Source of the DNA: Stenotrophomonas hibiscicola ATCC 19867
Lineage (GTDB): Bacteria; Pseudomonadota; Gammaproteobacteria; Xanthomonadales; Xanthomonadaceae
Assembly: GCF_000382065.1 (NCBI RefSeq)
Contig: NZ_KB907499.1
Location: 568,592 to 632,591 of the forward strand
DNA: 64,000 bases
Reading direction: 5' to 3'
This document shows positions 39,263 to 48,061 of this stretch, piece by piece (positions within the stretch are counted from its first letter, which is position 1; each line of letters begins with the position of its first letter). The notes beneath the pieces are model-generated. The model saw nothing but the letters and a program-made list of their open reading frames with translations. It ran no database searches and had not been told where the DNA came from. Both the position numbers and the translations under genes were made by a program.

Positions 39263-39291
39263 CATCCGGCCGGCACGCGGCCGGCCGGATG
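39263..39291 (-). terminator. Stem-loop between prpC and acnD
   Basis: Arms CATCCGGCCG/CGGCCGGATG (39263-39272 and 39282-39291) have a 9-base GC-rich loop. No T-tract follows, so this may be an RNA-stabilising or processing structure rather than a terminator. Confidence 0.45.
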
Positions 39292-39306
39292 AGTACAGCA
39301 GGTGGA

Positions 39307-40464
39307 TCAGACGCGCTTGTCGATGGCGACGAAGTCGCGGTCTTCCGGACCGATGTAATTGGCGCTCGGGCGGATGATCTTGCCGTCGATGCGCTGCTCG
39401 ATGATGTGCGCGCTCCAGCCGGCGGTGCGGGCGATCACGAACAACGGAGTGAACATCGCGGTCGGCACGCCCATCATGTGGTAGCTGACCGCACTGAACC
39501 AGTCCAGGTTCGGGAACATCTTCTTGATGTCCCACATCACCGATTCCAGGCGCTCGGCGATGTCGTACATCTTCATGCTCGACTGCTCTTCGGACAGCTC
39601 GCGGGCCACGTCCTTGATCACCTTGTTGCGCGGATCGGACACGGTATAGACCGGGTGGCCGAAGCCGATCACCACTTCCTTGCGCTCGACGCGGGCCTTG
39701 ATGTCTTCCTCGGCCTCATCCGGATTGTCGTAGCGCTTCTGCACTTCGAACGCCACTTCATTGGCGCCGCCGTGCTTCGGGCCACGCAGTGCGCCGATGC
39801 CACCGCAGATCGCGCTGTACATGTCGCTGCCGGTGCCGGCGATGACACGACAGGTGAAGGTCGAGGCGTTGAACTCGTGTTCTGCGTACAGGATCAGCGA
39901 GGTGTGCATCGCCTTCACCCACGAGTCCTGCGGCTTCTCGCCGTGCAGCAGGTGCAGGAAGTGGCCACCGATCGAGTCATCGTCGGTCTCCACGTCGATG
40001 GCACGGCCGTTGTGGCTCCAGTGGTACCAGTACAGCAGCATCGAGCCGAGGCAGGCCATCAGCTTGTCGGCAATGTCGCGCGCGCCCGGGTGGTTGTGGT
40101 CGTCCTTCTCCGGCGCCACGCAGCCGAGCACGGAGACACCAGTGCGCATCACGTCCATCGGGTGTGCCGACGGCGGCAGTTCTTCCAGCGCGGCCTTCAC
40201 CGCCGCCGGGATGCCACGCAGCGACTTCAGCTTGGCCTTGTAAGAAACCAGCTCGGCGCGGGTCGGCAGCTTGCCGTGCACCAGCAGGTAGGCGATTTCC
40301 TCGAATTCGCTGGTGTTGGCCAGGTCCAGGATGTCATAGCCACGGTAGTGCAGGTCGTTGCCGCTGCGGCCCACGCTGCACAGCGCGGTGTTGCCGGCAG
40401 CGGTGCCGGACAGGGCGACGGACTTCTTCGGCTTGAAGGTGGGGGTTGCGGTCGTATCGTTCAT
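39307..40464 (-). CDS. prpC: 2-methylcitrate synthase
   Basis: This 385-aa citrate-synthase-fold enzyme condenses propionyl-CoA with oxaloacetate. Catalytic elements: [16 protein letters not shown] with the conserved His, [16 protein letters not shown] with the second His, and ISER-like [12 protein letters not shown] region with the Asp/Arg set. Length (~385) fits PrpC/short citrate synthases and not the ~430-aa GltA. Operon order prpB-prpC-acnD confirms its role. The gap from prpB is 35 bases. Confidence 0.97.
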   Translation of the reverse strand: MNDTTATPTFKPKKSVALSGTAAGNTALCSVGRSGNDLHYRGYDILDLANTSEFEEIAYLLVHGKLPTRAELVSYKAKLKSLRGIPAAVKAALEELPPSAHPMDVMRTGVSVLGCVAPEKDDHNHPGARDIADKLMACLGSMLLYWYHWSHNGRAIDVETDDDSIGGHFLHLLHGEKPQDSWVKAMHTSLILYAEHEFNASTFTCRVIAGTGSDMYSAICGGIGALRGPKHGGANEVAFEVQKRYDNPDEAEEDIKARVERKEVVIGFGHPVYTVSDPRNKVIKDVARELSEEQSSMKMYDIAERLESVMWDIKKMFPNLDWFSAVSYHMMGVPTAMFTPLFVIARTAGWSAHIIEQRIDGKIIRPSANYIGPEDRDFVAIDKRV

Positions 40465-40499
40465 GTTTCCCTCCGAAACTTGATGGTGCAGGGTACTGC

Positions 40500-41393
40500 T
40501 TATTTCTTGGCGGCGAACAGCGCATCGAGCTGCTGCTCGAAGGCGTGATAGCCGATGCGGTCGTACAGCTCTTCGCGGGTCTGCATGGTCTCCACCACGT
40601 TGCGCTGATGGCCATCGCGGCGCACCGCCTGGTACACGTTCTCGGCCGCCTTGTTGGCCGCGCGGAACGCCGACAGCGGGAACAGCTGGATGGCGACGTC
40701 GGCCGAGGCCAGTTCATCGCGGCTGAACAGCGGGGTGGCACCGAATTCGGTGATGTTGGCCAGCACCGGCACCTTCACCGCGTCCACGAAGCGGCGATAG
40801 GTGTCCAGATCGTAGGCGGCCTCGGCGAAGATGCCGTCGGCACCGGCCTCGACGCAGGCGATGGCGCGTTCGATCGCCTTGTCCACGCCGTCCACCTGGA
40901 TGGCATCGGTACGCGCGATCAGGAAGAAGTCCGGGTCGGTCTTGGCATCGGCAGCGGCCTTCACACGGTCCACCATTTCGCCCTGCGAGACGATTTCCTT
41001 GCCCGGACGGTGACCGCAGCGCTTGGCGCCAACCTGGTCTTCGATGTGGCAGGCGGCCGCGCCTGCCTTGATCAGCGACTTCACGGTGCGCGCGATGTTG
41101 AACGCGCTCGGGCCGAAGCCGGTGTCGATGTCGACCATCAACGGCAGGTCGCAGACATCGGTGATGCGGCGCACGTCCACCAGCACGTCTTCCAGGGTGT
41201 TGATGCCCAGGTCCGGCAGGCCCAGCGAGCCGGCGGCAACACCGCCACCAGACAGGTAGATGGCGCGGAAGCCGGCGCGCTTGGCCAGCAGGGCGTGGTT
41301 GGCGTTGATCGCGCCGATCACCTGCAACGGCGATTCGGCAGCCAGCGCCTCACGGAAGCGGGCACCGGCGGAGAAAGGGGCGGAAGCGGTCAT
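40500..41393 (-). CDS. prpB: 2-methylisocitrate lyase
   Basis: This 297-aa member of the isocitrate-lyase/PEP-mutase superfamily splits 2-methylisocitrate to pyruvate and succinate. The active-site Cys lies in the signature KRCGHRPGK. Metal/substrate-binding VDIDTGFG and the [18 protein letters not shown] segment are typical. The start at 41393 ([17 protein letters not shown]) lies ~23 bases after the expected start site of the sigma-54 promoter at 41427-41442. It is first in the prp operon. Confidence 0.98.
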   Translation of the reverse strand: MTASAPFSAGARFREALAAESPLQVIGAINANHALLAKRAGFRAIYLSGGGVAAGSLGLPDLGINTLEDVLVDVRRITDVCDLPLMVDIDTGFGPSAFNIARTVKSLIKAGAAACHIEDQVGAKRCGHRPGKEIVSQGEMVDRVKAAADAKTDPDFFLIARTDAIQVDGVDKAIERAIACVEAGADGIFAEAAYDLDTYRRFVDAVKVPVLANITEFGATPLFSRDELASADVAIQLFPLSAFRAANKAAENVYQAVRRDGHQRNVVETMQTREELYDRIGYHAFEQQLDALFAAKK

Positions 41394-41426
41394 GCGGCGA
41401 TCCAGGTTGAAGTACGGGACAGAGGG

Positions 41427-41442
41427 CGCAAGCCCCGTGCCA
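41427..41442 (-). promoter_or_regulatory. Sigma-54 (RpoN) promoter of the prp operon
   Basis: Read on the minus strand, TGGCAC (41442-41437), 5 bases, then TTGCG (41431-41427) matches the -24/-12 consensus TGGCAC-N5-TTGCW at every position but the last. It points at prpB and lies 33 bases from its ATG. The adjacent divergent regulator PrpR is a sigma-54 activator with GAFTGA, so promoter and activator agree. Confidence 0.9.
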
Positions 41443-41486
41443 AGCTGCAAGCCGTTGATTTCACAGACATGACCACCCCGCAACAG

Positions 41487-41527
41487 TGAAACATATGAAA
41501 CATTGAAACGGATGTATCATGAAACAT
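41487..41527. promoter_or_regulatory. PrpR upstream activating sites (TGAAACAT repeats)
   Basis: TGAAACAT occurs at 41487-41494, 41496-41503 and 41520-41527, with a weaker TGAAACG at 41504-41510. The last forms a 16-base palindrome ATGTATCATGAAACAT (41512-41527, one mismatched pair). The sites lie 45-100 bases upstream of the -24 element of the prpB promoter, the usual place for enhancer-binding proteins, and just before the prpR start, so they may also mediate autoregulation. Confidence 0.75.
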
Positions 41528-41547
41528 TCCGACCAATTGCTGCCGTC

Positions 41548-43131
41548 ATGTACCTGCCCCGCACCCCGCTGCGCCACGCCGATGCCGACCCCGGCCGTCC
41601 GGTGATCTGGACCGTCAGCGTTTCGCGCCTGACCGGCCTGCTCGGCGACGTCATCCCCGAGTTCGACCGCCGTGCGCGCATCGAGCAGATCAACCTCGGC
41701 TTCGAGGAAGCCGTGGACGTGATCGGCAAACGCCTGCGCCGTGAGCATTGCGACGTAGTGATCGCCGGCGGCTCCAATGCCGCCTGGCTACGCGGGCGGC
41801 TGGAGCTGCCACTGGTGCCGATCCAGGCCAACGGCTTCGACCTGATGGAAGCGCTGGCCCGTGCCCGCCGCATAGCCAGCCGCATCGGCCTGGTCACCCA
41901 CGCCAGCGACGTGCCGGTGTTCAGCAACTTCCAGCAGAGTTTCGGCCTGGATATCGAGCATCGCCGCTTCGTCACCCGCGAGGACGCGCGCGACTGCATC
42001 GCCGACCTGCGCGCCAATGGCATCGAGGTGATCGTCGGTACCGGCATGGCCATCGACCACGCCGAACAGGCCGGCCTGCCGGGGGTACTGCTCTATTCGG
42101 CCGACTCGGTGCGGCAGGCGTTCGAACATGCACTGGAGCTGACCCAGGCCTTGGCCCGCTCCGGTGGCAACCACGCCGCCCCGCGCCGACGCCCTGCAGC
42201 GCGTGCAGACGCGCCTGAACTGCTCGGCGACAGCGAAGCCATGGCACAGGTGCGCGCGCAGATCGCGCTGTATGCCCCACATGACAGCACCGTGCTGGTC
42301 AGCGGCGAAACCGGCACCGGCAAGGAACTGGTCGCGCGCCAACTGCACGCCGCCAGCGGCCGTCGCGGGCGCTTCGTGGCGCTGAACTGCGGCGCCATCA
42401 GCGAATCGCTGCTGGAAGCGGAGCTGTTCGGCTACAGCGATGGCGCCTTCACCGGCGCACGTCGTGGCGGCCGCGTTGGCCTGGTCGAGGCCGCAGACGG
42501 CGGCACGCTGTTCCTGGATGAAATTGGTGAACTACCCCTGCCGCTGCAGACCCGCCTGCTGCGCGTGCTGGAAGAACGCGAGGTGCTGCGTGTCGGTGCC
42601 ACCGAACCGACGCCGGTCGATCTGCGCGTGGTGGCCGCCACCCTGCAGTCGCTGGAGCAGCGTGCGGCGACCGGTAGTTTCCGTCGCGACCTCTACTACC
42701 GCCTGGCCGCGCTGCGGATTGCCCTGCCCTCGCTGCGGGCGAGGCGTTCGGACATCCCGCTGCTGGCACAGCACTTCTTCCGCCAGCTGCGTGGCATCGA
42801 CGCGCCATTGGATGAGGATGCACTGGCGGTGCTGAGCGCAGCCCAGTGGCCCGGAAACGTGCGCGAACTGCGCAATCTGGTCGATCGCCTGCGCATCCAC
42901 TGGCAGCCCGGTGAAGGGCTGATCGATACGGCGCGGCTGCTGCAGCTGGCACCCGAGCTGGTGCATGAAGGTGTCGCGGCGTTGCCGGCCGAAAGCAACG
43001 GCAGGCGCCCACCGCGGGCTAAGCTGGAAGCACTGTTGCAGGAACACCGCAATGACCGCGAGGGCATGGCGCAGGCGCTGGGCGTCTCACGCACTACGCT
43101 GTGGCGCTGGCTGCGCGCGGAGGACCTGTAA
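41548..43131 (+). CDS. prpR: PrpR, sigma-54-dependent activator of propionate catabolism
   Basis: This 527-aa enhancer-binding protein has an N-terminal PrpR_N sensor domain (residues ~1-190; senses 2-methylcitrate in homologues). The AAA+ domain has Walker A GETGTGKE, the sigma-54 contact GAFTGA and Walker [16 protein letters not shown]-terminal Fis-type helix-turn-helix follows ([20 protein letters not shown]). The ATG at 41548 was preferred because alternatives at 41503 and 41515 lie within or before the putative operator. It is divergent from prpB. The stop TAA is formed by the degenerate head (GTAA) of a SMAG repeat. Confidence 0.96.
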   Translation: MYLPRTPLRHADADPGRPVIWTVSVSRLTGLLGDVIPEFDRRARIEQINLGFEEAVDVIGKRLRREHCDVVIAGGSNAAWLRGRLELPLVPIQANGFDLMEALARARRIASRIGLVTHASDVPVFSNFQQSFGLDIEHRRFVTREDARDCIADLRANGIEVIVGTGMAIDHAEQAGLPGVLLYSADSVRQAFEHALELTQALARSGGNHAAPRRRPAARADAPELLGDSEAMAQVRAQIALYAPHDSTVLVSGETGTGKELVARQLHAASGRRGRFVALNCGAISESLLEAELFGYSDGAFTGARRGGRVGLVEAADGGTLFLDEIGELPLPLQTRLLRVLEEREVLRVGATEPTPVDLRVVAATLQSLEQRAATGSFRRDLYYRLAALRIALPSLRARRSDIPLLAQHFFRQLRGIDAPLDEDALAVLSAAQWPGNVRELRNLVDRLRIHWQPGEGLIDTARLLQLAPELVHEGVAALPAESNGRRPPRAKLEALLQEHRNDREGMAQALGVSRTTLWRWLRAEDL

Positions 43132-43192
43132 AGCCGCGCCCATGCCCGGCTGATGTTCCCGCGTAAGCAGCCGAGCATGGGCTCGGCTCTAC
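43128..43192. repeat. SMAG dimer overlapping the prpR stop
   Basis: GTAA (43128-43131) heads a degenerate palindrome, and the inverted partner AGCCGAGC/GCTCGGCT closes with CTAC at 43189-43192. The first four bases include the prpR stop codon. Confidence 0.8.
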
Positions 43193-43205
43193 AGGGTGCC
43201 TGTCG

Positions 43206-43658
43206 TCAGCGCGCTTCGATGGCGAATCGTCCACTGCCCACTGCGGCAATCCACAACAGCAGCACGCCCAACGGCACTTCGCTCAGGTAGAAGAACCAGC
43301 TCAGCCAATCCAGCACGCCAAGCCCTGCCGGAATGCGCGCGATGCCATCGGCCAGTGCCGCCACCGCACAGATCGCCGCCAGCAGCAGGGCCGAGGGGCG
43401 GCTCAAAAGGCCCAGCACCAGCAGGCCACCCGCAATCCACTCGATCGCACCGAGTACCGGCGCACTGAACACCGGAAACGGAATCCCCGCACCCACCAGC
43501 GTATGCACCATGCGCTCGCGGCCCGCATCGGTGAACACCTTGTTCCAGCCGGACACGCAGAACATCACACCGGCGACGATGCGGGCGAGCAACAGCAGGA
43601 ACGCTTCCACGCCGTGACGCGGCGGCGGCACCGCAAACAGGCAACGCCAGGAGGGCAT
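43206..43658 (-). CDS. DoxX-family membrane protein
   Basis: This 150-aa inner-membrane protein has four predicted helices: AFLLLLARIVAGVMFCVSGW, FPVFSAPVLGAIEWIAGGLL, SALLLAAICAVAALADGIA and WLSWFFYLSEVPLGVLLLWI. The DoxX-family pattern is the helix-1 motif R-I-x-x-G-x-x-F-x-x-x-G-W-x-K-V-F. The start at 43658 has GGAG 6 bases upstream; the frame is open a further 8 codons. DoxX proteins are linked to oxidative stress or thiosulfate metabolism in some bacteria, but no partner gene is present here. Confidence 0.88.
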   Translation of the reverse strand: MPSWRCLFAVPPPRHGVEAFLLLLARIVAGVMFCVSGWNKVFTDAGRERMVHTLVGAGIPFPVFSAPVLGAIEWIAGGLLVLGLLSRPSALLLAAICAVAALADGIARIPAGLGVLDWLSWFFYLSEVPLGVLLLWIAAVGSGRFAIEAR

Positions 43659-43740
43659 GGCAACTCCGGAAGTCGAGGACATCCGTTGGAGTGTGCCGGT
43701 TGGCTGAAGCGAATGGGTCTGAATGCGACAATCCGCTCCT

Positions 43741-43809
43741 ATAGAGTCGCGCCATGCTCGACTGCTTTACGCGCCAGAGCAACAGCAGCCGAGCATGGCT
43801 CGGCTCTAC
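43741..43809. repeat. SMAG dimer overlapping the NIF3-like gene stop
   Basis: A degenerate ATAG head with GAGTCGCGCCATGCTCGACT and an inverted GAGCCGAGCCATGCTCGGCT partner closing with CTAC (43806-43809). The CTA of that CTAC is the TAG stop of the gene at 43806-44165 (minus strand). Confidence 0.85.
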
Positions 43810-44165
43810 AACAGCCGTGCGTCGGCCAGCAGAAGTTCGATTTCCTCCACCTGCACCACCGGCACCTGCCACGGATGATGCGGCACGATGCCCTGTTCGA
43901 AGATGCGCTGCAGCCGCTGCGGATCGCGCGACAGGCAGAATTCCAGGCGTACGCTGTCGACCACTTCGGTGCGCCCCGCCTCACCCTGTACGGGCGACGC
44001 ACCCACGCGCGGGCGGAACTGTTCGAAGCCCGGCGCCGACCACCGCATCCCGTGCTCGTAGTCGCCGGCCACGAGCGCATCCACCGCGAGGATGCCCTGC
44101 TTCACCGCGTCCAGGGCTGCCGGCGGCACGAACACCACCACGCGGTACTGCGGCAGGCGATGCAT
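43806..44165 (-). CDS. NIF3-like / COG3323 small protein
   Basis: This 119-aa cytoplasmic protein resembles the stand-alone NGG1p-interacting-factor-3-like domain (COG3323, PII-like alpha/beta fold). The pattern is an N-terminal strand YRVVVFVPPAALDAVKQGIL, a central FEQFRPRVGASPVQGEAGRT, and a C-terminal HHPWQVPVVQVEEIELL (HPYE/TP-like motif). Biochemical function is unknown. It lies 9 bases after pdxH on the same strand, so probably in one transcript with it. Its TAG stop lies inside the head of a SMAG repeat. Confidence 0.75.
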   Translation of the reverse strand: MHRLPQYRVVVFVPPAALDAVKQGILAVDALVAGDYEHGMRWSAPGFEQFRPRVGASPVQGEAGRTEVVDSVRLEFCLSRDPQRLQRIFEQGIVPHHPWQVPVVQVEEIELLLADARLL

Positions 44166-44174
44166 CGGGTTGCC

Positions 44175-44774
44175 TTATGGGTACAGCAGGCGCTTGCTCC
44201 AGCGCCCTTCGGCGCCGGCTTCATAGCACCAGCGTTCGTGCAGGCGGAACTGCGCGCCGTACCAGAACTCGATGCGGTCAGGCACCACGCGCAGGCCGCT
44301 CCAGCCGTCGGGGCGCGGCACGTCCTTGCCTTCGAAGCGCGCTTCGACCTCGGCCACGCGCGCGTCGAACTCCTCGCGCGTTGCCAGCGTCTTCGACTGC
44401 TGCGAAGCCCAGGCGCCGATCTGGCTCATGCGCGGGCGGCTGGCGAAATAGGCGTCGGCCTCAGCATCGGCGACCTGCTCGACACGGCCCTCGATGCGTA
44501 CCTGGATGCCGGCCTCGCGCAGGCTGCGCCACAGGAACAACAGCGCGGCCTGCGGATTGGCCTGCAGCTCACGGCCCTTGTGGCTGTCCAGGTGGGTATA
44601 GAAGACGAAGCCGCGCTCGTCGAAGGCCTTCAGCAGCACGGTGCGCGCCGAGGGACGGCCCTGCGTATCGGCGGTGGCCACCGTCATCGCGTTCGGCTCG
44701 ACCTCGCGGCTCTGCCTGGCCTCTTCGAACAGGGCGGCAAACGTGGACAGGGCTTCTGCGTACAGGTCGCTCAT
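44175..44774 (-). CDS. pdxH: Pyridoxamine/pyridoxine 5'-phosphate oxidase
   Basis: This 199-aa FMN enzyme performs the last step of PLP synthesis and salvage. Family motifs: [30 protein letters not shown] is recognisable across residues 27-56; [23 protein letters not shown] and the terminal signature [17 protein letters not shown] are complete. C-terminal KRLLYP matches the canonical R-L-x-P end. It is divergent from the glycerate-kinase-like gene with only a 40-base gap, and precedes the NIF3-like gene by 9 bases. Confidence 0.97.
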   Translation of the reverse strand: MSDLYAEALSTFAALFEEARQSREVEPNAMTVATADTQGRPSARTVLLKAFDERGFVFYTHLDSHKGRELQANPQAALLFLWRSLREAGIQVRIEGRVEQVADAEADAYFASRPRMSQIGAWASQQSKTLATREEFDARVAEVEARFEGKDVPRPDGWSGLRVVPDRIEFWYGAQFRLHERWCYEAGAEGRWSKRLLYP

Positions 44775-44814
44775 GATTGCGTTCTTCTCACACGGATTGG
44801 GCTATTGTGGCTGC

Positions 44815-45642
44815 ATGGCCGCTGCTGCGTATATGCCCCAGGTGAAAGGATTCCCCGAAACATTGGCCGAACAGGTGCTGGATGATGCACTGGGCAACGC
44901 TGCAGCGGTTCCAGTATTGGCGATCAGCGGCCTGCAGGGGAGCGGCAAATCGACGCTGGCCGCGCAGGTGGTGGCGCGCGCCCAGTCGCGCGGCCTGAAC
45001 GCCGCCACGCTGTCCATCGATGATGTCTACCTGACCCGCGCACAGCGGCAGCGGCTGGCCCGCCAGGTGCATCCGCTGCTGATCACGCGCGGCCCGCCGG
45101 GCACCCACGACCTGACGCTGGCCCATGCGGTGCTCGACGCGGTAACCGCACGCCAGCCTTTGGCGATGCCCCGCTTCGACAAGCTGGCCGACGAACGCGT
45201 GCACGAAGCGCAATGGCCGCGTATCGAGCAGCCCCTCGACCTGCTGGTGTTCGAAGGCTGGTTCCTGGGCACGCCGGCGCAGGATGACGCCGCGCTGGAC
45301 AGCCCGTTGAACGCACTGGAGCGCGAAGCCGACGCCGACGGCCGCTGGCGTCGCTGGTGCAACCAGGCGCTGGCCCGCGACTACCCCGCGCTCTGGCAGC
45401 GCTGCGACCGCCTGTGGTTCCTGCAGCCGCCGGATTTTTCAGTGGTACCACGCTGGCGCTGGCAGCAGGAGCAGAACCTGCAGGCCGCGCAGCCGGGCCG
45501 GCACGGCATGAGCCGGCCACAGCTGGAGCGCTTCGTGCAGTACTACGAGCGGGTCAGCCGCCAGGCGCTGCATGCCCTGCCCGCCCTGGCCGACCACGTG
45601 GTGGTGCTGGACGGCCAGCGACAGGTGCAGGACGTGCGCTGA
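44815..45642 (+). CDS. P-loop kinase, D-glycerate 3-kinase-like
   Basis: This 275-aa cytoplasmic P-loop kinase has Walker A GLQGSGKST at about residue 43 and SIDDVYLTRAQRQRLA. The segments HPLLITRGPPGTHD, PRFDKLADERVHEAQWP and LLVFEGWFLGTPAQDDAAL are conserved. These match the fungal Tda10 / plant glycerate 3-kinase and bacterial YggC-like group. The likely substrate is D-glycerate, but biochemical assignment within this group is uncertain. The start at 44815 (MAAAAYMPQVKGFP) is one option; 44833 is another. It converges on dodecin with 6 bases between stops. Confidence 0.8.
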   Translation: MAAAAYMPQVKGFPETLAEQVLDDALGNAAAVPVLAISGLQGSGKSTLAAQVVARAQSRGLNAATLSIDDVYLTRAQRQRLARQVHPLLITRGPPGTHDLTLAHAVLDAVTARQPLAMPRFDKLADERVHEAQWPRIEQPLDLLVFEGWFLGTPAQDDAALDSPLNALEREADADGRWRRWCNQALARDYPALWQRCDRLWFLQPPDFSVVPRWRWQQEQNLQAAQPGRHGMSRPQLERFVQYYERVSRQALHALPALADHVVVLDGQRQVQDVR

Positions 45643-45648
45643 GCGCGC

Positions 45649-45852
45649 CTATTCCACCAGGAAGGTCACCCGCAGGTTGACCCGCCATTCGGTGATTTCG
45701 CCGCTGCCATTGGTCACCACCTTGGTCTCGTTCACCCAGGCGCCCTGGATGCCCTTGACCGTCTCGGAGACCTTCTTCAGACCGCTGCGCACGGCGTCCT
45801 CCACGCTCTTCGGCGAGGAGGCGGTGATTTCGATGACCTTGGCGACCGTCAT
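45649..45852 (-). CDS. Dodecin (flavin-binding protein)
   Basis: This 67-aa protein forms hollow dodecamers that store flavins. The pattern KVIEITASSPKSVEDAVRSG, then GIQGAWVNETKV and ITEWRVNLRVTFLVE, with the flavin-stacking Trp in the middle segment, is diagnostic. The start at 45852 (MTVAKVIEI) is the family N-terminus. It is divergent from aroK with a 98-base gap. Confidence 0.95.
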   Translation of the reverse strand: MTVAKVIEITASSPKSVEDAVRSGLKKVSETVKGIQGAWVNETKVVTNGSGEITEWRVNLRVTFLVE

Positions 45853-45950
45853 GGCCTGTACTCCGGTTGGCGCGGGAAACCCCGCAGGAACGCCTACCCT
45901 GACGTGAAGGACGTAAAGGCCGGGGCACGGAGGTGTTAGCATCAGAGGGC

Positions 45951-46493
45951 ATGAATCCTGCTCCGAACCTGATCCTGATCGGCCCGATGGGCGCCGGCAA
46001 AACCTGCATCGGCCGCCGCCTGGCCGAGCGCTTCACGCTGGACTTCATCGATGTCGACCAGGCCATCGTCGACGCCGCCGGCGCCAGCATCCCGACCATT
46101 TTCGAGCACGCCGGCGAAGCCGGCTTCCGCAGCCATGAGCGGCAGGCCTTGGCCCGCGTGCTCGAAGGCCGAGGCCAACTGGTCTCCACCGGCGGCGGAG
46201 CGGTGCTGGATCCGGACAACCGCGCATTGATTGCCCGGCGCGGCTTCGTGGTCTACCTGCGGGTCGGCGTGGCCGCGCAGCTGGAACGCCTGGCCCGCGA
46301 CAAGGGCCGGCCGCTGCTGCAGCGCCCGGACCGCGAGCAGGTGCTGCATGATCTGGCCGCACAGCGCGACCCGCTGTACCGAGAACTGGCCGACCTCACG
46401 CTCGATACCGACCCGTATACCGCTGCCGACGCGACTGCCCAACTGGTAGTCAAGCTGGCCACGCAATGGCAGCGCCAGGACATGACCACATGA
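45951..46493 (+). CDS. aroK: Shikimate kinase
   Basis: This 180-aa kinase phosphorylates shikimate in chorismate synthesis. Walker A is GPMGAGKT at residues 11-18. Substrate-binding D-x-D appears in [18 protein letters not shown] is present, and the GGGAV motif follows as STGGGAVLD. The lid holds [14 protein letters not shown]. Its TGA stop overlaps the aroB ATG (ATGA at 46490-46493), the classic aroK-aroB coupling. Confidence 0.97.
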   Translation: MNPAPNLILIGPMGAGKTCIGRRLAERFTLDFIDVDQAIVDAAGASIPTIFEHAGEAGFRSHERQALARVLEGRGQLVSTGGGAVLDPDNRALIARRGFVVYLRVGVAAQLERLARDKGRPLLQRPDREQVLHDLAAQRDPLYRELADLTLDTDPYTAADATAQLVVKLATQWQRQDMTT

Positions 46494-47602
46494 CTTCCCC
46501 CGCCTTGCTGCAGGTCGCCGTTGGCGGCGATCGCCCCTACTCCATCACCATCGGCGCCGGTGCCCTGGCCGATGGCGCTGCACTGGTTTCACACGTGCGC
46601 GGCCGCCATGTGCTGCTGCTCAGCGACAGCGAAGTGGCTCCGCGCTATCTGGCGTCGGCCAAGCAGACGCTGTTGGCCGCACGCCCCGACCTGATCGTCG
46701 GCGAGCACGTGCTGGCCGCCGGCGAAGCCTCCAAGACGCTGGCCGAATTCGGCCGTGCGATCGAAGCGCTGGCTGCGCTCGGCGCCACCCGCGATGCCTG
46801 CGTGTTCGCGCTGGGCGGCGGCGTGGTCGGTGATCTCGCCGGCTTCGCCGCGGCCTGCTGGATGCGGGGCGTGGACTGCGTGCAGCTGCCCACCACCCTG
46901 CTGGCGATGGTCGATTCGTCAGTCGGTGGCAAGACCGCGGTCGACATTCCCGCCGGCAAGAACCTGGTCGGCGCCTTCCATCCACCGCGCGCGGTCATCG
47001 CCGATACCCGCGTGCTGGCCAGCCTGCCAGCGCGCGAGCTGCGTGCCGGCCTGGCCGAAGTGGTGAAGTACGGCGCGCTGGGCGATGCCGTGTTCTTCGA
47101 ATGGCTGCAGCAGCATGCCGATGCGCTGCTGGCCGGCGAGGATGCCACGCTGGCCGAAGCCATCGCGCGCAGCTGCCGGCACAAGGCCGCCATCGTCGAG
47201 CGCGATCCATTCGAGAAGGGCGAGCGTGCCCTGCTCAACCTCGGCCACACCTTCGGCCATGCCATCGAAACCGAGCAGGGCTACTCCGCGCCCGGCCGCG
47301 ATGCGCTGAACCATGGCGAGGCGGTGGCGGTGGGCATGGTGCTGGCGGCGAAGCTGTCCACCGACCTGGGCCTGGCCGACGATGCCGACCGCGCGCGCCT
47401 GCAGGCACTGCTGGAACGCCTGGGCCTGCCGGTGGCAATCCCGGCCGGACTCGACCCGCAGGCCCTGCTCGGCCGCATGCGCCTGGACAAGAAGAACGTG
47501 GCCGGCCGCCTGCGCCTGGTGCTGTGGCGCGGCATGGGGCGTGCCGAAGTGGTGCCGGACGTGGATGAGGCGGCGGTGCTGAAGGTGCTGTCGGGCCGGT
47601 AG
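46490..47602 (+). CDS. aroB: 3-dehydroquinate synthase
   Basis: This 370-aa NAD- and zinc-dependent enzyme makes 3-dehydroquinate from DAHP. Signatures include [47 protein letters not shown] and the zinc-ligand region [12 protein letters not shown] ... [11 protein letters not shown]. It is coupled to aroK by a 4-base overlap. The TAG stop at 47600-47602 is part of the GTAG head of a SMAG repeat. Confidence 0.98.
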   Translation: MTSPALLQVAVGGDRPYSITIGAGALADGAALVSHVRGRHVLLLSDSEVAPRYLASAKQTLLAARPDLIVGEHVLAAGEASKTLAEFGRAIEALAALGATRDACVFALGGGVVGDLAGFAAACWMRGVDCVQLPTTLLAMVDSSVGGKTAVDIPAGKNLVGAFHPPRAVIADTRVLASLPARELRAGLAEVVKYGALGDAVFFEWLQQHADALLAGEDATLAEAIARSCRHKAAIVERDPFEKGERALLNLGHTFGHAIETEQGYSAPGRDALNHGEAVAVGMVLAAKLSTDLGLADDADRARLQALLERLGLPVAIPAGLDPQALLGRMRLDKKNVAGRLRLVLWRGMGRAEVVPDVDEAAVLKVLSGR

Positions 47603-47742
47603 AGCCGGCCGCTGGCCGGCTTGTCCGCTCATGAGGTTGCCGGCCAGCGGCCGGCTCTGCCGGGATGCGCGGGAGGATTGCCAGCTAGCAGCCGGCACGA
47701 CCGGGCTGCGCGGCAGGATTGCCGGCCAGCGGCCGGCACGGT
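47599..47742. repeat. SMAG cluster (GCCGGCCGCTGGCCGGC type)
   Basis: GTAG (47599-47602) begins a palindrome with an inverted partner to about 47660. Degenerate copies follow at about 47677-47700 and 47719-47742, so three to four related hairpins fill the gap between aroB and the WGR gene. The head includes the aroB stop. Confidence 0.85.
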
Positions 47743-47786
47743 CGCGTTGCGGCCGGGGTCACTCTGGCCCCGCTACAATCGTCGGC

Positions 47787-48026
47787 ATGCACGTCTACCT
47801 GCAACATCCCGACGCCGGTGCGCAGGCACCGCGCTTCCTGCGCCTGAGCCTGCAGCCGGACCTGTTCGGCGGCTGGGAACTGTTGCGCGAGAGCGGTCGC
47901 GTCGGTGGCCGCTCGCAGCTGCGGCGCGAGCTGTTCCTGCAGGCCGACGAAGCCCGCCATGCCTTCGAGAAGGCCCGCGATGCCGAACTGCATCGCGGTT
48001 TCCAGATCCTCTCGCACGGCGACTGA
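47787..48026 (+). CDS. WGR-domain mini-protein
   Basis: This 79-aa protein is nearly all WGR domain: [20 protein letters not shown], then [20 protein letters not shown] and [18 protein letters not shown]. The Trp-Gly-Arg core is W-E-L-L-x-x-x-G-R-V-G. WGR domains bind nucleic acid in PARPs and bacterial MolR-type proteins; stand-alone copies have no assigned function. A TACAAT (-10-like) at 47772-47777 lies just upstream, and hemE starts 35 bases downstream, so they may be co-transcribed. Confidence 0.8.
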   Translation: MHVYLQHPDAGAQAPRFLRLSLQPDLFGGWELLRESGRVGGRSQLRRELFLQADEARHAFEKARDAELHRGFQILSHGD

Positions 48027-48061
48027 CGCCGCTGCCAACTTTCGTCCAAGGAATGCCCATC

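Noticed and set aside
36459..39377. Nearly 1000-codon plus-strand frame opposite acnD
   Set aside because: It mirrors acnD codon positions and shows no conserved motif. The acnD assignment is secure from its iron-sulfur motifs and operon context.
47599..47742. Possible CRISPR or tandem direct repeat after aroB
   Set aside because: The copies alternate in orientation and share the GCCGGCC/GGCCGGC stem of SMAG elements elsewhere in the window.
47772..47777. Promoter for hemE at TACAAT
   Set aside because: The -10-like hexamer is upstream of the WGR gene, with no clear -35 at proper spacing; mentioned only as weak support there.
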